Translations under genes and position numbers: made by a program
Shown: in pieces, positions 11,264 through 23,480 of the stretch
How positions within the stretch are numbered: the stretch's first letter is position 1
Layout: each line of letters opens with the position of its first letter
NCBI GenBank assembly: GCA_050084985.1
Contig: JBITNC010000001.1
Location: 12,400,001-12,464,000 of the forward strand
Length of the DNA stretch: 64,000 nucleotides
Reading direction: 5' to 3'
Source: Nageia nagi
Lineage: Eukaryota > Pinophyta
Notes under the pieces: model-generated
The model's database searches: none
What the model was told of the DNA's origin: nothing
What the model saw: the letters and a program-made list of their open reading frames with translations, nothing else

Positions 11264-12212
11264 AAGCCTAATGGAATGAGAGAGCCAAGATATAATGAGG
11301 ATTCCAAAGGTCTCACTAAGTATTTGATAGAAGGAATATTAAAAATCCTATTGTTAATATTATATTTTCCCTTTTTTGAGATATTCATACTTGATGACCT
11401 CAGGAGATAGTGAAATGACCAAACTAATAGGATGTTGATCAAGAGGATTAGGATCAACCTAGGAGGAAGAGGGTTTATTTTCCTATGAAGAATTAGAAAC
11501 TAAACAAGATGATGATACATGGAACTAATTGGGTGATGGAGCTCAATGATGTGATGTCTAATCAGTTCTATGGATAGGCATAGACTAGAACTGATGGTCA
11601 AAGGATGGTTGCACAAAATTCCTAGGTGACTTACCCTCATGATGCATAAAGAGATCAATGCTTAAGGGAAATGAAGGTTGTGAGGATGAAGAAAATGGAA
11701 CAAAAGATAAAGCTAAAGATGAATATTCATATGAATAGGATGACACTAGATTCAAATGATCATTCATAAGAATGGTGACTGGAAAAAGATGCCCAAATGG
11801 CATCTAAGGAGACTCAAGAGAAAAAATTGAGTTGTAATTACTAAAAGGATTTATATCACCTATTATACAATGGACCATTCTATTATGTAAATATTTTATA
11901 CACATATTAAAAGTTTATAGAACTACCTCTATATCCTCTATCCATGGGTGCCTAAAAGTAAATTATATTGCATTTCACCCTTGACCACATGATATGTCAT
12001 TGAAATTTATCTAACCCCAACCTTCCCTAGAAGGATAACTATACCCATTATCATTGCCAAATTGTTGTTAAGGACCCTAATGATGAGTTATGAGCATTTA
12101 AGAACTTAATAGGGACCTTTAATATCTCAATTTCCATGGATGATATCACATTAATGGCTTTCCCATTATCTATTAGCAAACTTTTTGATGGGTGATAATC
12201 CACATAGGTAAT
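11264..12212 (-). pseudogene. Gypsy A protease end and protease-RT linker
   Basis: Minus-strand continuation of gypsy A between its two insertions. From the high end, the segment encodes the protease active-site region: LLIDNGKAINVIS near 12150-12195, where the usual D-S/T-G is DNG. Then comes the tail NAHNSSLGSLTTIW and a long linker rich in Ser and Phe down to 11264, where it continues at 5236. Open minus-strand stretches at 11585-11803 and 11197-11457 are parts of this linker, interrupted by stops. The GTAAT insertion falls inside protease coding sequence. Confidence 0.65.
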
Positions 12213-12543
12213 TGTTAGATCCCTATACTATGGTTATTATGTGTCCTATAGAAGTCAACTATGGTTATTGTTATTCCCTTACATTATTATTGTTATGTTG
12301 GCTAGTGCCCTTTCATTATAGTGGCACCCCTTGGACTCCTATATATACTAAGGAGGTATTATCATTTGTATTGTCGATTATTATGTAATTGATGTGATGT
12401 AAAAGAGGTTGCCCCCTCGAAGTGGCTTATTACAAAGGAGGTTTCCCCCTTGAAGTGTCTTATTACATATTTTATATCTTATTCAATGTGTTGAGCTCTT
12501 TCTCTCATGATTTTATTCTATTTTGGGAACTTTGTTCATAACA
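12213..12543 (+). repeat. TR-GAG element 5' LTR
   Basis: 331 bp ending CATAACA. Contains TATATATA at 12340-12347, then a transcribed-side tandem repeat of about 33 bp (two copies, about 12399-12466) built around AAAGGAGGTTTCCCCCTTG, which can fold into a G-rich/C-rich hairpin with a TTT loop. Confidence 0.93.
12340..12347 (+). promoter_or_regulatory. TATA box of TR-GAG LTR
   Basis: TATATATA after a GGCACCCCTTGGACTCC segment; conserved in the 3' LTR at 14682-14689 despite surrounding substitutions. Likely LTR core promoter. Confidence 0.6.
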
Positions 12544-12545
12544 TT

Positions 12546-12557
12546 TGGTACCAGAGC
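12546..12557 (+). other. TR-GAG primer-binding site
   Basis: TGGTACCAGAGC, two bases after the LTR end, matches the initiator-Met tRNA primer site TGGTATCAGAGC with one change. Confidence 0.8.
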
Positions 12558-13559
12558 AGACGATTCTAGGGTTTCATTGCTCAAAACTAGTCATCGTGGC
12601 ATTTTTGCTACCAATTTTTTTCAAAACATTTCAGATTATAAAATTTATTAGGTTTTTATAATACATACATAAGACATTAGTTAAACTTTTAAATCCTAAT
12701 TCACTATATTTTGCAAGTTACACTTGGGGGAAGTTAAGGTTTGTGACTAGTCTCAAAAGTAGGTCTAAAATAGGTGTTCTAGCTAAAAAGTGTATATCTG
12801 AAGTTTTACAACTCCAAAATTAGTTAAAACTATTATATTAGTTAGGGTATAGATGAATTTTATCTTTTAAAATTTTCAATTTCTGGGAATAAATAGGTGA
12901 CACGAGGCACTTCGTACAAGTTTGCTCTTCTAAAAAATCCAAAAATCAACACATTTTGGGAAAGTTGCAGCCATTTCCTCTTGGACTATCAAAATTTGAT
13001 GAAACCTATGGCATTGAAAATAAGACATCTAAGGCTACTACAGGTAGCAATTTTAGACTCTAAAGGGCTGAAATTTCATATTTACATCAGTTGGAAGGTC
13101 GGACAATAGAATAGTCTCCAAATCACGATTTAAAAAGGTACAATTTTTTTTTTTAATTTTGCATATATTTTGATTGGAAGGTCTATTTTGGGTGATTCAA
13201 AAGCTGTTGGGAAGAGAAGAAAGAGGAGAGTATTATAGGTATAGATGTGTTCTAGCATCTTTAAACATAGGAGCTATCATTACTTTGCCAGCACTGCATC
13301 TTGGGGAATTATGGTCTCCTACAAGTATATAGCTTAGGCCAGTATTGGATTCTCTCATGTACCTTTGAGTATATATAGATGACATCATGCTCATTCACAT
13401 ACATGGTATATAGATAGGTCCTTTAGGATTCCCTCATGTACCACAAGTATATTAGCAAGGGCCTTTTTCGAATGGTTGTGCATTAGATAGCACTATCACA
13501 GATTTGAGCTCCCATGTACCTTGCGTATATAGGGAGACCCCCTAGAATACTTAGTCAAA
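12558..13559 (+). other. TR-GAG 5' leader
   Basis: About 1 kb without a recognisable gene. Between about 13310 and 13540 the words CTCATGTACC and AGTATAT recur three to four times (for example near 13357, 13433 and 13512), a degenerate tandem repeat with a period of about 75-80 bp. A plus-strand open stretch at 12897-13109 has no recognisable domain. Confidence 0.5.
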
Positions 13560-14498
13560 ATGACACCAAAAAAAATTGGTACACCAACTAGACCTCTAGA
13601 GGGTTCATCCATGACTATAGTAGAAAGTGAAGACATATTATTCCAAATATCCCAAGTGGAAAAATTGGTTAAAGGGTGTGTAAAAAAGGGTGATATGGAG
13701 GAATTAAAAAGGGATTTGACAAAAGAGATGGTAAGATCAATTGATTTAATTAGTTTGAAGGAAGAGTTGGTGACTAATATGGATCAAAATATGGAAAAGA
13801 TTTTTCAACTCATACAAAACCCAGAGGGAAAGATTCTTAAAGATGTTGATATGGCCCAGGGTTATCAGGAAAATAATGATATTGTTTAAGGAGATAAACC
13901 CTTCATTAATAAGCCTAATTCAGGAGGATATGCTTTTACTAATGGAATTAATCAAGCATGGGTCTCAAGGGGAATCCAAATCCCTAATATTAACATGAGG
14001 AAGTTTTATGGAAGGGACCCCATCACTTGGATATTTCAAATGGAGCATTTTTTTTAACTACACCAAGTACCAACATCACAAAAAGTAACTATTGCATCCT
14101 TGTATCTAGAGCCTGAGTAGGTTGTATGGTACCAATGGCTTTGTGAATGTAAAAAGGGTTCTATTATATCTTGGTCCATTTTTATAGAGGAACTAATAAC
14201 CTACCATGAGGATGTTAAGAATAATTCCTTCTTTACTCAATTGACAAATCTAAGTTAAAAAGGTTTAGTGATGGAGCACATTCAACAATTTCAAAAGTTG
14301 AGTCTTAGAGTGAATGACATACCAAATGATAGATTATTGGATCTCTTTATGGGAACCTTAAAGGATAACATTCAACATGAGGTGCATCTATTTGAACCAA
14401 CATCCTTAGAGATGGCTTTTATGATGGCAAGGAAGGTTGAAAGTAAAAATATGGTAATGGGTGAAGATTCCACATGGGAAGATGAGAATTTTCTATAG
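13560..14498 (+). pseudogene. Gypsy-type Gag of the TR-GAG element
   Basis: One reading frame of about 312 codons from MTPKKIGTPTRP to the stop at 14496-14498, interrupted by four stops (13887-13889, 14055-14057, 14118-14120, 14256-14258) and no frameshift. The N-terminal third is charged and likely helical (EELKRDLTKEMVRS). A Ty3/gypsy capsid (retrotrans_gag type) follows with KFYGRDPITWIFQMEHFF near 13990-14054, VTIASLYLEPE near 14086, and FQKLSLRVNDIP and LDLFMGTLKDNIQHEVHLFEP near 14290-14400. No zinc knuckle was seen. Three of the four stops could come from C-to-T change of a Gln codon. An intact version would form particles with partners supplied by autonomous elements. Confidence 0.85.
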
Positions 14499-14554
14499 AA
14501 GCATCCAGAACTACTCAAACATTGAGGACAACATTTTTTTGAAGGAGAGGGGCA

Positions 14555-14885
14555 TGTTAGATACCTATACTATGGTTATTATGTGTCCCATAGAAGTCAA
14601 CTATGGTTATTGTTATTCCCTTACATTATTATTGTTATGTCAGCCAGTGTCCTTTCATTGTAGTGGCACCCCTTGGACTCCTATATATACTAAGGAGGTA
14701 TTATCATTTGTATTGTCAATTGTTGTGTAATTGATGTGATGTAAAGGAGGTTTCCCCCTTGAAGTAGCTTATTACAAAGGAGGTTTCCCCCTCAAAGTGG
14801 CTTATTATAGATTTTATCTCTTATTCAATGCATTGAGCTCTTTCTCTCATGATTTTATGCTATTTTGGGAACTTTGTTCATAACA
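14555..14885 (+). repeat. TR-GAG element 3' LTR
   Basis: 331 bp, preceded by the polypurine tract GAAGGAGAGGGGCA (14541-14554) and followed by target duplication GTAAT (14886-14890). TATA box at 14682-14689. The internal 33-bp tandem repeat is present with substitutions. Confidence 0.93.
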
Positions 14886-14890
14886 GTAAT

Positions 14891-16463
14891 AATATACAAA
14901 TAAGGGTTCTTTGGCTTATTAGGATTATAATGTTGAATTTCATCTTGAAAGAAAGTGATGCCAGGTCTAGTGGTGCTCTAAAAAACCCCTATAAAGTGAT
15001 GCTAGGTCTAGTGGTGATCTATCATTACCCCAACCCATCCTAGTAGTAACCCTTATCATGTTGCTATCATGGATCTCTATAATTTGATATGTTAGAGCTA
15101 GATCCATGATACTTGTAATGTTAGAATTTGGGGTTATATCAATACCTATAATAAAAGAAAAATATGAATCTATATCAATGAAGCCTATAAACTTATTGTT
15201 CTATCTTGTATTGTAGTCATGTACTATTTTTTGCATCAAATTTGATGAGATATGATTAACATTATTATTGTGCCTCAATAAAGGATCATGAAATACACCC
15301 AAATTTTGATGAGGTTGATCCATAAGGTTTCCTATCAATACCTACCCACTATCAATCAATTTTTGAATATTATTACTTAATTGGTTGCACTTATTCATAT
15401 CATGTCCCTTTTGTTTGTGATAAATGCAGTATTTATTTTCCTTATGCCAAGTAAGCTTCTCTAAATTTGGATCTTCTAGCTTGACTTTGGGGATAGTGAA
15501 TAATTATGCATTTAAGATATTTTTCAAGACATCCTCAATAAGTTTAGCCAAAGGTATACAAGTTTTTCATGGCCCTTGCTATCAAGGTTTCCTAGACCTA
15601 TAAGGATCTTATTGATTATTTTATTCATTATTGAGCCTAGGTCTTTCTTAATTCTATGGTTGTGATGGTGTATTAGCCATGGGTGGTCATGGTGGAGCTA
15701 ACTGAATAATTGGTTGAATTTGAGAAACCTCATTAGATACTTGATTACTTTAGGATTTTTGGTATTAGGTACTAGGATTACTTCCATTATTGCAATGCTT
15801 TTGATTATTATTCTCTTTCTTTCTTAACTTAATCTCATCATCTTGGATCTTAGCTTCTTCAATTAATTTGGCTTGAGCTAAAGCCTCATCAAAATTTTGA
15901 TGTTGTTATATTTTGAGTATAGATGAAATATGCTTATTAAAACTTCTAGAGAATAATTTAACTAGCTCCTCATGGGGCAAAGTGTAAGGCATATCCATAA
16001 TAATGGCATGCCACCTACATACATAATCTGATATAGAATTATCCTCAAATTGTGAAAGTTTAACTAAGTTTGTGATTGAATCTCTCTTATGTATATTGAT
16101 GGAAAAGTGATATAAGAATCTATCAACCAATTATTCAAATGAATAAATATTATGTTGTGGGAGGTTATTATACCAATCTAGATCCTATCTCACTAATGTT
16201 ATAGAGAAGGTCCAAAGCATAAGCACATCATTATTACTAATAATATAGCATGAATACTTAAACTGATGAAGGTTCTCTTAGGGGTCTTCCTTGCTATTGA
16301 ATTTGTCAATCTTAAGTACTTTAAACTTGTATGGAAAGGTTTTAGTTCCTACACTAGGATGATTTGACTCATTACAAATGGAAGTGTACAACAACTTCAC
16401 CTTTTTATGCTCAATAATGTTAAGCTCCATATCCTCCAACCTCTTTAAAATTTGATCATTCAT
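14891..16463 (-). pseudogene. Gypsy A Gag capsid, zinc knuckle and protease start
   Basis: Minus-strand Ty3/gypsy Gag remnant. From the high end: MNDQILKRLEDMELNIIEHK (about 16463-16404), KFKVLKIDKFNSKEDP near 16325-16278, then capsid SQFEDNSISDYVCRWH and LPHEELVKLFSRSFNKHI at about 16060-15920, and NFDEALAQAKLIEEAKIQDD near 15900-15845. A knuckle-like motif YCIYHKQKGHDMNKC follows near 15430-15390, as in Tat-lineage elements. Protease sequence begins near 14990 and is broken at 14886 by the TR-GAG insertion. Stops and frame changes are frequent. The role would be particle assembly and RNA binding; now non-functional. Confidence 0.75.
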
Positions 16464-18008
16464 TATGAGAGGTTGGGTGTTAACTATAGCTTATGATTTT
16501 GGTACTATGTTGATAGGCTAGTCCTTATACTAATCATAGGGGTCATGCTGATCATCATAATATACATCTTGATCCTTTTGATATGATGATCTATAACTAG
16601 GGTATGTCAAATGTCACCTTAGGTCCAAGCTTTGGAGGATTTTAACTTGAAACCCTTCTAGTCAATGAATGTTGCAACTCATGATGACCAAGAAATCATG
16701 TGGTTCCATGAAAAGAGGCTTGGGATTATCAAAATGATTCATTATGCCTAGGATCAAAAGGGGTATGGGGGATATAGGATGGACATATGTAAGATGAGGA
16801 TCTACAACTTGATGTATGTATGTCTATTGGGGTGTTGTAACTACATGAGAGAAAGGTTAATAATGCAGTCATAGTGGTAGATAAATTGGGTGTGAAGAAT
16901 GCCCATGCCCTAAATAAACTCTAGGATAAATAATAGGCTAAAAATAATAAATAAAAACATAAGGAATATTAGGATAAATAGACTGAGAATTGACCTAGTA
17001 AACTAACTTGAGATGATACATAGGGTGAGATGCAAGCTGGTGGCTAGATTGGTTTGTAAGGTGGGTGTCATTAGGAGGAGATGGAGGGGATTTATGATAC
17101 ATAAGGATATAAGGCTCAAGATTTATGGGATGAAAAGGTGGGGACCTAGGTGGTTCTATTGGAGGTGGATGTGAAGGAACTTGAGAAAGTCTAATGGTGA
17201 CTAATATATGATGTGAAAGGGGTCAATCATATGATGATCCAATATATGGTGGTGATGTGGAACATAATAAAGGATCCACATGATATGAAGTCTTAGAGGG
17301 ATCATTAATAATGTATCATGTAGAAGGATGTGATCTAGTATTAGGAGACACACAAGCATCCTCTATGTGGCCATCTGATGTCTCTCCATCATATAGGCAC
17401 ACTCGAGAATGAAAGGTATCAACACCAGGCTGAGGTGATGACTCTCTATCAATAGGATCTAAAAGATAACCTTGGGCCTCCTATAAATATCTATATAAAC
17501 CCTAGATCATATTTTCACTCAAATTGATCTCACATGGGGATACATAATAGTTAGTAGGGTGAATAGGTAGGTGGACCAAACTAGGTTGATGTTTAGAGGT
17601 CCTTAGGTCATAATCATGCTAGTGAATAGAATGAGGATCATCCTAAGGAAGGTCTAACTAATGGCATGTAGAAGGTATCTTTAGAGAAAGGTGTTCCTTT
17701 ATCCTATAATAACTATCCCTATAGGGCATCACATGATATCATCCCTCCTACCAAGGGGTAGCCTCTAAGACATGGAACCACTCCATGGTTTGGCTAAATG
17801 AAATACATGGTGAAACCTATGTGTGATCATGTGGAGGTGACTTATAGGGTGTATGAGACCTACTATGTGGGATTGTAAATGGAGAATAGGATGTGATTGA
17901 TTGGCTTGAGTAGCTCATTCCTCTTCCTCTCTAGCTCGATGTTGAGACCTAGTCTCAGCCATGTAAATGGAATAGGGATTTTCATCCCTAGAAGGCACAT
18001 GAAACATG
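16464..18008 (-). pseudogene. Gypsy A Gag N-terminal, proline-rich region
   Basis: Minus-strand reading starts near 18008 with MFHVPSRDENPYSIYMAETR and passes through a long low-complexity part rich in Pro, Ser, His and Tyr (for example PSHPPPIEPPRSPPFHPI near 17170-17120) into the capsid at about 16460. Many stops interrupt it. I assign it to Gag by position and continuity only; no domain is recognised. A long Pro-rich N-terminus ahead of Gag is common in Tat/Ogre-like elements. Confidence 0.5.
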
Positions 18009-19489
18009 GTGACTAAAAGGAATAGAATCAATAAAATGATTAGGAAAGATTAGTACATATCAAATAATAGCTCTAACCAAATTCAAAAGTGTACAATGAA
18101 ATAGCATGTAAAGTAATAAATCACCAAGCAAGAAGCCTAGAATTTTGCTAAGAATCTTATTTAATATGTATGCAATTAATACCAAAAAAACTAAATAATC
18201 ACTTCAATGATAATATAAATGATAATAAGCAATAGTGATAGATAGCAATGGTATTTATCTAATTTAGTCATATCTTTTTGAATTTAGGAATTATATTTTT
18301 AATTAGCAAATTTTAAATGCAAGTGTTAATTCTAACTCTTATTAGTTTTCCTAAAGATGTATGTAGTTAGGCATTTTTAGGTAAATCTCAATCCCTAGAG
18401 GTGTAGATCATTTTAAAGGGTATCTCAAGTACCTTTATGACTACTCATCAATAGAGGGGGATCCCAATTTTTGTGATGAAATCTAAGTATGGTTTAGGTC
18501 ATGGTGATGAAATCCATGTACCCTAGTCACTCCTTAGGTTTGTGATGGACTTTTAATGTAAGAAAGAAAATATGAGATGCAACACTTGTAGACACCTATA
18601 AATGATGCCTCTTTCGATAAATGAAAGAGGGGAATAAAATTTTAGGTAAACAATAAAGTTTTCCAAAGTCTCCTAATCACTAGTGATCCAATATTATCAT
18701 TGGTGATCCTACCCAGTAACTAGCACCCAATAGATAATCACTAGCAATCCTAAAAATAAAAAACATAAAGAAAAAAATAGAAAATTAGGCACCCAAGGAA
18801 ATAAGCTAATAGATCAAGGATGAGTCATTCTTGATCCTACATTTTCCTTGCACAAATATAATTTGTGACAAGGTTGGATGAGATTTTTCATCTAGTCTTG
18901 CCTTTCAAAATGACAACTAATATTACCTTAGAAAATCTATAAATAAGACCCCTCCCCTAGAGAAAAAGGGGGGTGTGAGAAGATGAAATATAACCTTATG
19001 CTATTGAATTATATCTAGATTGCTAAGTACATTTTGATTTACTATTTTTGCTTATATGCATATTTATTTCATGTTTATTTATTATAATATTAAAGCATAA
19101 GCATGTATGTTTGATGGGTTGTTGGTCTATGTATATGTAGGATTCCAAGACTAGCATGTGATAAAATTGAAGAGAAGTAAGGGAGTTAATAAGAAATAAG
19201 CAATCAAAATTATTCTTGTTGCAAGTGCAATTAAATAGTATTTGGAGATTGAATACATTAGTAAAGGAATGCCTCCAAGAGGCCTATATTACACATTGTA
19301 CTATAGCCCTCCATTGCAAGGCAACTTGTAATCAAAATTGAGGTTTATTTAGAGATCAATAAAGAGTTTTTTTTGGTTATGATAGATTTTGTTTTTGCAT
19401 GCTTGTAGGGTTGTTTTTGAGTAAACATTTTTGTGCTAGAAGGAGGAACCTCACACATAAGATACACCAACAATGAGGCATAGGGATGA

Positions 19490-19600
19490 TTTGAATTGAA
19501 ATGCTAGAGATTTGTCTTAAACACTAATGATTTATATTACAATGCTAGTGATTTATTTGAAATGCCAATGATTTATATTGGATTGCCAATGAATCTATGT
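19490..19600. repeat. Degenerate tandem repeat, unit about 28 bp
   Basis: Four or so imperfect units built on AATGCTAGTGATTTAT (variants AATGCTAGAGATTTG, CACTAATGATTTATATT, AATGCCAATGATTTATATT, TTGCCAATGAATC). By eye only. Confidence 0.55.
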
Positions 19601-20138
19601 AAAAATTTGAATACATCATCAACTCAAAATAAAATGTATAAGTTTCAACTTTTGTGAATGTTGAAAGCATAATTTAGGCATTAAAAAATAAAAAATGGTA
19701 AATATCCCCTTGTTTGTGATTTCTTTTGCCTAGATTGCATGTGGGAAGGGTAGATGCATGATTAAGGAATATAAATTGTTTATTTGCTTTATTTAAATAA
19801 GTTATATGAATTGTTTATCTTTGTGGGTTTTGGAAACATCAAATAAAATCACTTAATATATTCTATTACACCCACCTATGCTCTCCCTTTGCATCAAAAG
19901 GAAATCTTAGGTGAATAGAATGGGTGCAATAGGAAAGGAGTAAATGAACTCTTTTTTCCTTTTTTCACTTTTTATCACAAAAATTGGTAATGAAATTTTA
20001 GTACGTCACTTTTGCACTTGGAAGGAGGAAATAACTCTCATTTAAAAAATGAAATAAACATAAGGTTAATTTACTGGGGTTAAGGCAAATTCAAACACAT
20101 TAAATTGGTTAATTTATTAGGTGGGTATTTTTCCTTCA

Positions 20139-20345
20139 CATGAATACTCTTTATGGTCTACCTTCTCACTCTAAAAGGAGGTTGAAGGATGGTAATTTGA
20201 AGAAGAGTTAAAGAACCTAATATAAATAAATTCATCTCCCATTAATACTCTTCATGTTCTACCTCATCACTCTGAAAGGGGGTTGAAGGATGGTAATTTG
20301 AAGAAGAGTTAAAGAATCTCATTTAAGGTAATTTACATTCACTTA
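20139..20345. repeat. Two-copy tandem duplication, unit about 97 bp
   Basis: A segment with CACTCTAAAAGGAGGTTGAA and GGTAATTTGAAGAAGAGTTA at about 20165-20213 is repeated about 97 bp later (20261-20310) with few changes, followed by a third, more diverged relative at about 20360-20410 (CTCTCCAAAAGGAGGGCAAA). Probably part of an old LTR or leader. Confidence 0.6.
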
Positions 20346-21646
20346 ATGAATTCTTATATACCTTATTGTACCTCTCCAAAAGGAGGGCAAAGGTAGATAA
20401 GAATAGTAATAAGTGGTAAATGAACTTCACTTAATCACTTTTGCACTTAGAAGGAGTAAATGAGTCTCATTAATTTTTGGTTAAATAATCACACTAAAAG
20501 TGGTAATGAATCTCATGGGTTAAATCAAGGATCATTAATTAAAACATTGCTTTTTATAGTAAATAAAATATAAATCAAAGGACATGTATGTTGGGTTGGT
20601 TTGTATTTATCATGAGTTATTTTATTTTTAATATATATGCATAAGACCTTTTAAAAATAAATATCAATGAGTTGGAAGTGATGACCAACCATTGATTCTA
20701 TATTTCTTGTGCACCCACTGACCACACTATAAGTTGTAGAGCTAAACCTGAAGATGAATATTAGGTTCTAGGGTAAAATTCATCACTTTCTATTGGGTGA
20801 CTACAAACAAGGAGGCTATGCTTGGATCCCATTATCAAGATAGTCTTCAGTTGCATTCCTTGAGTCCCATTGCACTAAGGGAACCATTTTAGGTACCAAT
20901 TCGATACTTTGCCATAGATTATGTATAGGATTCTAGCCTACCTTTGTTTAAATACTTGAATAGAAAAAACCAATCTATGAAAATTAATAAAAAATAAAAT
21001 AAATCATTCATAATATTTATTAAAGAAAAAATAATTCAATTTATTAAACAAAATTAAACAAGATAACCACACTGCAAAGGTGAGTTATAAATAGGTTGTT
21101 TGTGCATATATTTTCTTTTTCTCAATAATATAAAAGTCAAAAATAAAACATAATTACTATGATCAATGTGTGTTGTCTTTCCCTTGACTAATCAAAAATC
21201 AAAACCAAAATAAAAATCAAAAGGTTTAAGGTTCTAAAAATAACAACAAAAGAGAATGGTTAATACTCATTCTCAAATAGCTCATCAACTCCCTAAGAAA
21301 TAGATCTAGTAAAGAAATATTAAGGAGAGGAACTCCTCAAAAAATATAATATACCTTAAATGAAGTAAGATAATGTTTAACCTAGTTAAGGATTCTTCAT
21401 TCTTCTCACACTCATAGTCTTCCCTTGAATCTAACTTATCTAGCAAAAAGAACACCAATAGCTAATGAGGAAGAAGTCAAATCAAGGACTACTACTCCAT
21501 CATGAATGCATTCAACTTATGTCATTTTAAAAAAAGGTCCTTTTAAACTAAAATATGATCATGTTACTCATTATCTATCAAATGGATTTATTGTCCAATC
21601 CTATATAAGATGAGTTGATTATACTCCTTCCACCATCTCTAAAAGG

Positions 21647-23480
21647 ATGAATGAGTTTGATGAGAGAATTTTGATAAATACGGACACTCGTGCATCTAAA
21701 GAAAGAAGCCATGTGAGGGTGTATAATGATTTTTATTATATTTTAAATACTAATACACCTACCCCTAGGACTAGTTATGCTTCTTCTACTACAAGTTATG
21801 CAGATCCTAATACTACTTATACTACCCTAAGAACTAGTCATAGGATCCTTGAACAAAGACAAAGGAGAAATCTTGATCCTTTAAGGTATAAGTTTGGAGA
21901 AATACCATTATACATGTCTATAGAAAATCAAAATTAAGAACAATTTTATAATGATGAACAAATTATTTTGTACAATCCAAACACACAAAAATTGAACCAA
22001 TCTAGAAGATTAGGATGAGATCCATATTTGCAAACACAACCTGTGTTTTATGCATATCAAAGTAAAACATCTTTAGGGAAACCTCATAAAAAACATGTTC
22101 AAACTTAGATTCAGAATAGGCCTAATCAAAAAATAGTAGATAATAGGAATTTACCACTTAGAGCAAGGTCCTTATCTCCCCAAGGTCATAAAAATCAAGA
22201 CCATTGCCTACCTAGAAAAAGGAAGGTTTTATGTGAGAAACAACAACTTCTGAGATGCTCTTTACCTCAGTCTAGACATGAAGTTCAAAAGAATAATACT
22301 CTTACACCTTTATATCAATAGGGGAAATAATAGTTTCCTCCACATCAACCACCCTCGTCTACTTCACCATAGAATGAAAATTTTTATAGTGATCAAACAC
22401 CATCCAAAATAAGTTATCAATCATTTTCAACAAATTTTTCCCACACAATATACTAATGAATTTGATGAAAGGCTAATATATATTGAAAAATTATTACACC
22501 AACAAAATAAGCATTAAATCTCTTATAAAATGATTTGTAATGACCCCATACACCCTATTGTTCCTAAGACTGATATCTCTTTCAAATTTGAGATTCCAAA
22601 AATTGAATCTTTCAAAGGATAGGAGGAACCTAAAGAACATATGAGATGATTTACATATTCAAGTTATGTAATTTCCAATAATGATGCTATGATGTTACAT
22701 ATCTTTCCTATGACACTTGCTAGGCAAGCAATGGATTGGTACAATAACTTAAAAGAACATAGCATCACAACATATGTGCAATCAGCTAATTTATTTTTAG
22801 AGAACTTTAGGATAAATATTAAAGATAAAACCTCTATAAATGATCTTACAAGATTTCAATAATTTAAGGATGAGATAGTTATAGACTTCATTTTAAGATG
22901 GAGGGTAATTTTGATAAGCATTCTTTATATTTTAGCATAAGAAAAACTAGTGAAAATATTTAATCAAAGTTATCTAATACCCATCAATAGTACCTTATTG
23001 ATTCAAAAACACAAGGCATTTGAGGAAGCAATCTCTCAAGCTATTTTAATTGAAGAGGTTAAAATCCAAGATTGAGAATTAAAGGGTAAAAACAAAGAAC
23101 CTTATGTTAGAAATAGAAACTAGGCTGAGTAATCAACAAAACTAATGCTTGCTATTAAAGTTTCTTGCCTTAAATATGGAGAATCAAACCTTCTGCAAAA
23201 TACATCTACTCCACAAAACAAAGAAAGAAAACCTAGGCCACCCCTTAGAAAGTTTACTTCTTTGAATGAATTTTTGTATGATATTTTGAAAAAATTAATG
23301 GACCATCAAATGATTATATTACCTAAAATATAGCCTGAAAGGCTAGATGCAAGAGATAGCAAATGGTACAATGAGAATGATTATTGTGAGTATCATCACC
23401 AAAAGGGTCATACTACAAGCAAATATAGAACATTACAACACAAGGTTTAAGATTTGATTGATCAAGGAAGATTACATGTA
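21647..23480 (+). pseudogene. Gypsy B Gag remnant
   Basis: Begins at MNEFDERILINTDTRASKE (21647), with a Ser/Thr/Tyr-rich stretch (about residues 35-70) containing a threefold repeat of the type ARTSYASS-TTSYADPN-TTYTTLRTS. The capsid lies at about 22560-23075: PKIESFKG, then LHIFPMTLARQAMDWYNNL near 22696-22755, the typical gypsy capsid block. The spacer has YCEYHHQKGHTTSK near 23380-23420 and LIDQGRLHVDNP, matching Tat-lineage elements. Frequent TAA/TAG stops. Similar in layout to gypsy A Gag on the other strand, so these are related families. Confidence 0.75.

Larger units (their letters stand above)
12213..14885 (+). mobile_element. Gag-only non-autonomous LTR element (TR-GAG type)
   Basis: A 2,673-bp element with two 331-bp LTRs (12213-12543 and 14555-14885), each TGTTAGAT to TTCATAACA, flanked by target duplication GTAAT at 12208-12212 and 14886-14890. 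A primer-binding site follows the left LTR. The 2-kb interior encodes only a gypsy-type Gag (13560-14498); no protease, polymerase or integrase fits, and only 56 bases separate Gag from the 3' LTR. This is the layout of TR-GAG elements, which depend on proteins from other retrotransposons. About 23 mismatches between LTRs (about 93 percent identity by eye) make it older than Copia-1. It is inserted in gypsy A protease. Confidence 0.88.
3190..18008 (-). mobile_element. Gypsy A: old Tat-like Ty3/gypsy element split by two insertions
   Basis: A minus-strand Ty3/gypsy element in three pieces: 14886-18008 (Gag, zinc knuckle, start of protease), 11264-12212 (rest of protease and linker) and 3190-5236 (linker, reverse transcriptase, RNase H). 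Removing the two nested elements rejoins the reading at both breaks. The gag spacer motif YCIYHKQKGH and the linker style resemble gypsy B, a Tat-lineage element. No integrase, second RNase H or LTR was found on the low-coordinate side, where reading stops against PMD pseudogene 1, so the 3' end appears deleted. LTRs could not be paired by eye. Many stops and frameshifts make it inactive and old. Confidence 0.7.
18009..21646. other. Gene-free stretch with small tandem repeats
   Basis: About 3.6 kb without a supportable coding region between the start of gypsy A (reading left) and the start of gypsy B (reading right). It should contain the 5' LTRs and leaders of one or both, but I could not pair any repeat with the other ends. 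It contains the repeats at 19490-19600 and 20139-20345. Several segments share the word AAAAGGAGG with variants (near 20175, 20270, 20380, 20450). Confidence 0.5.
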
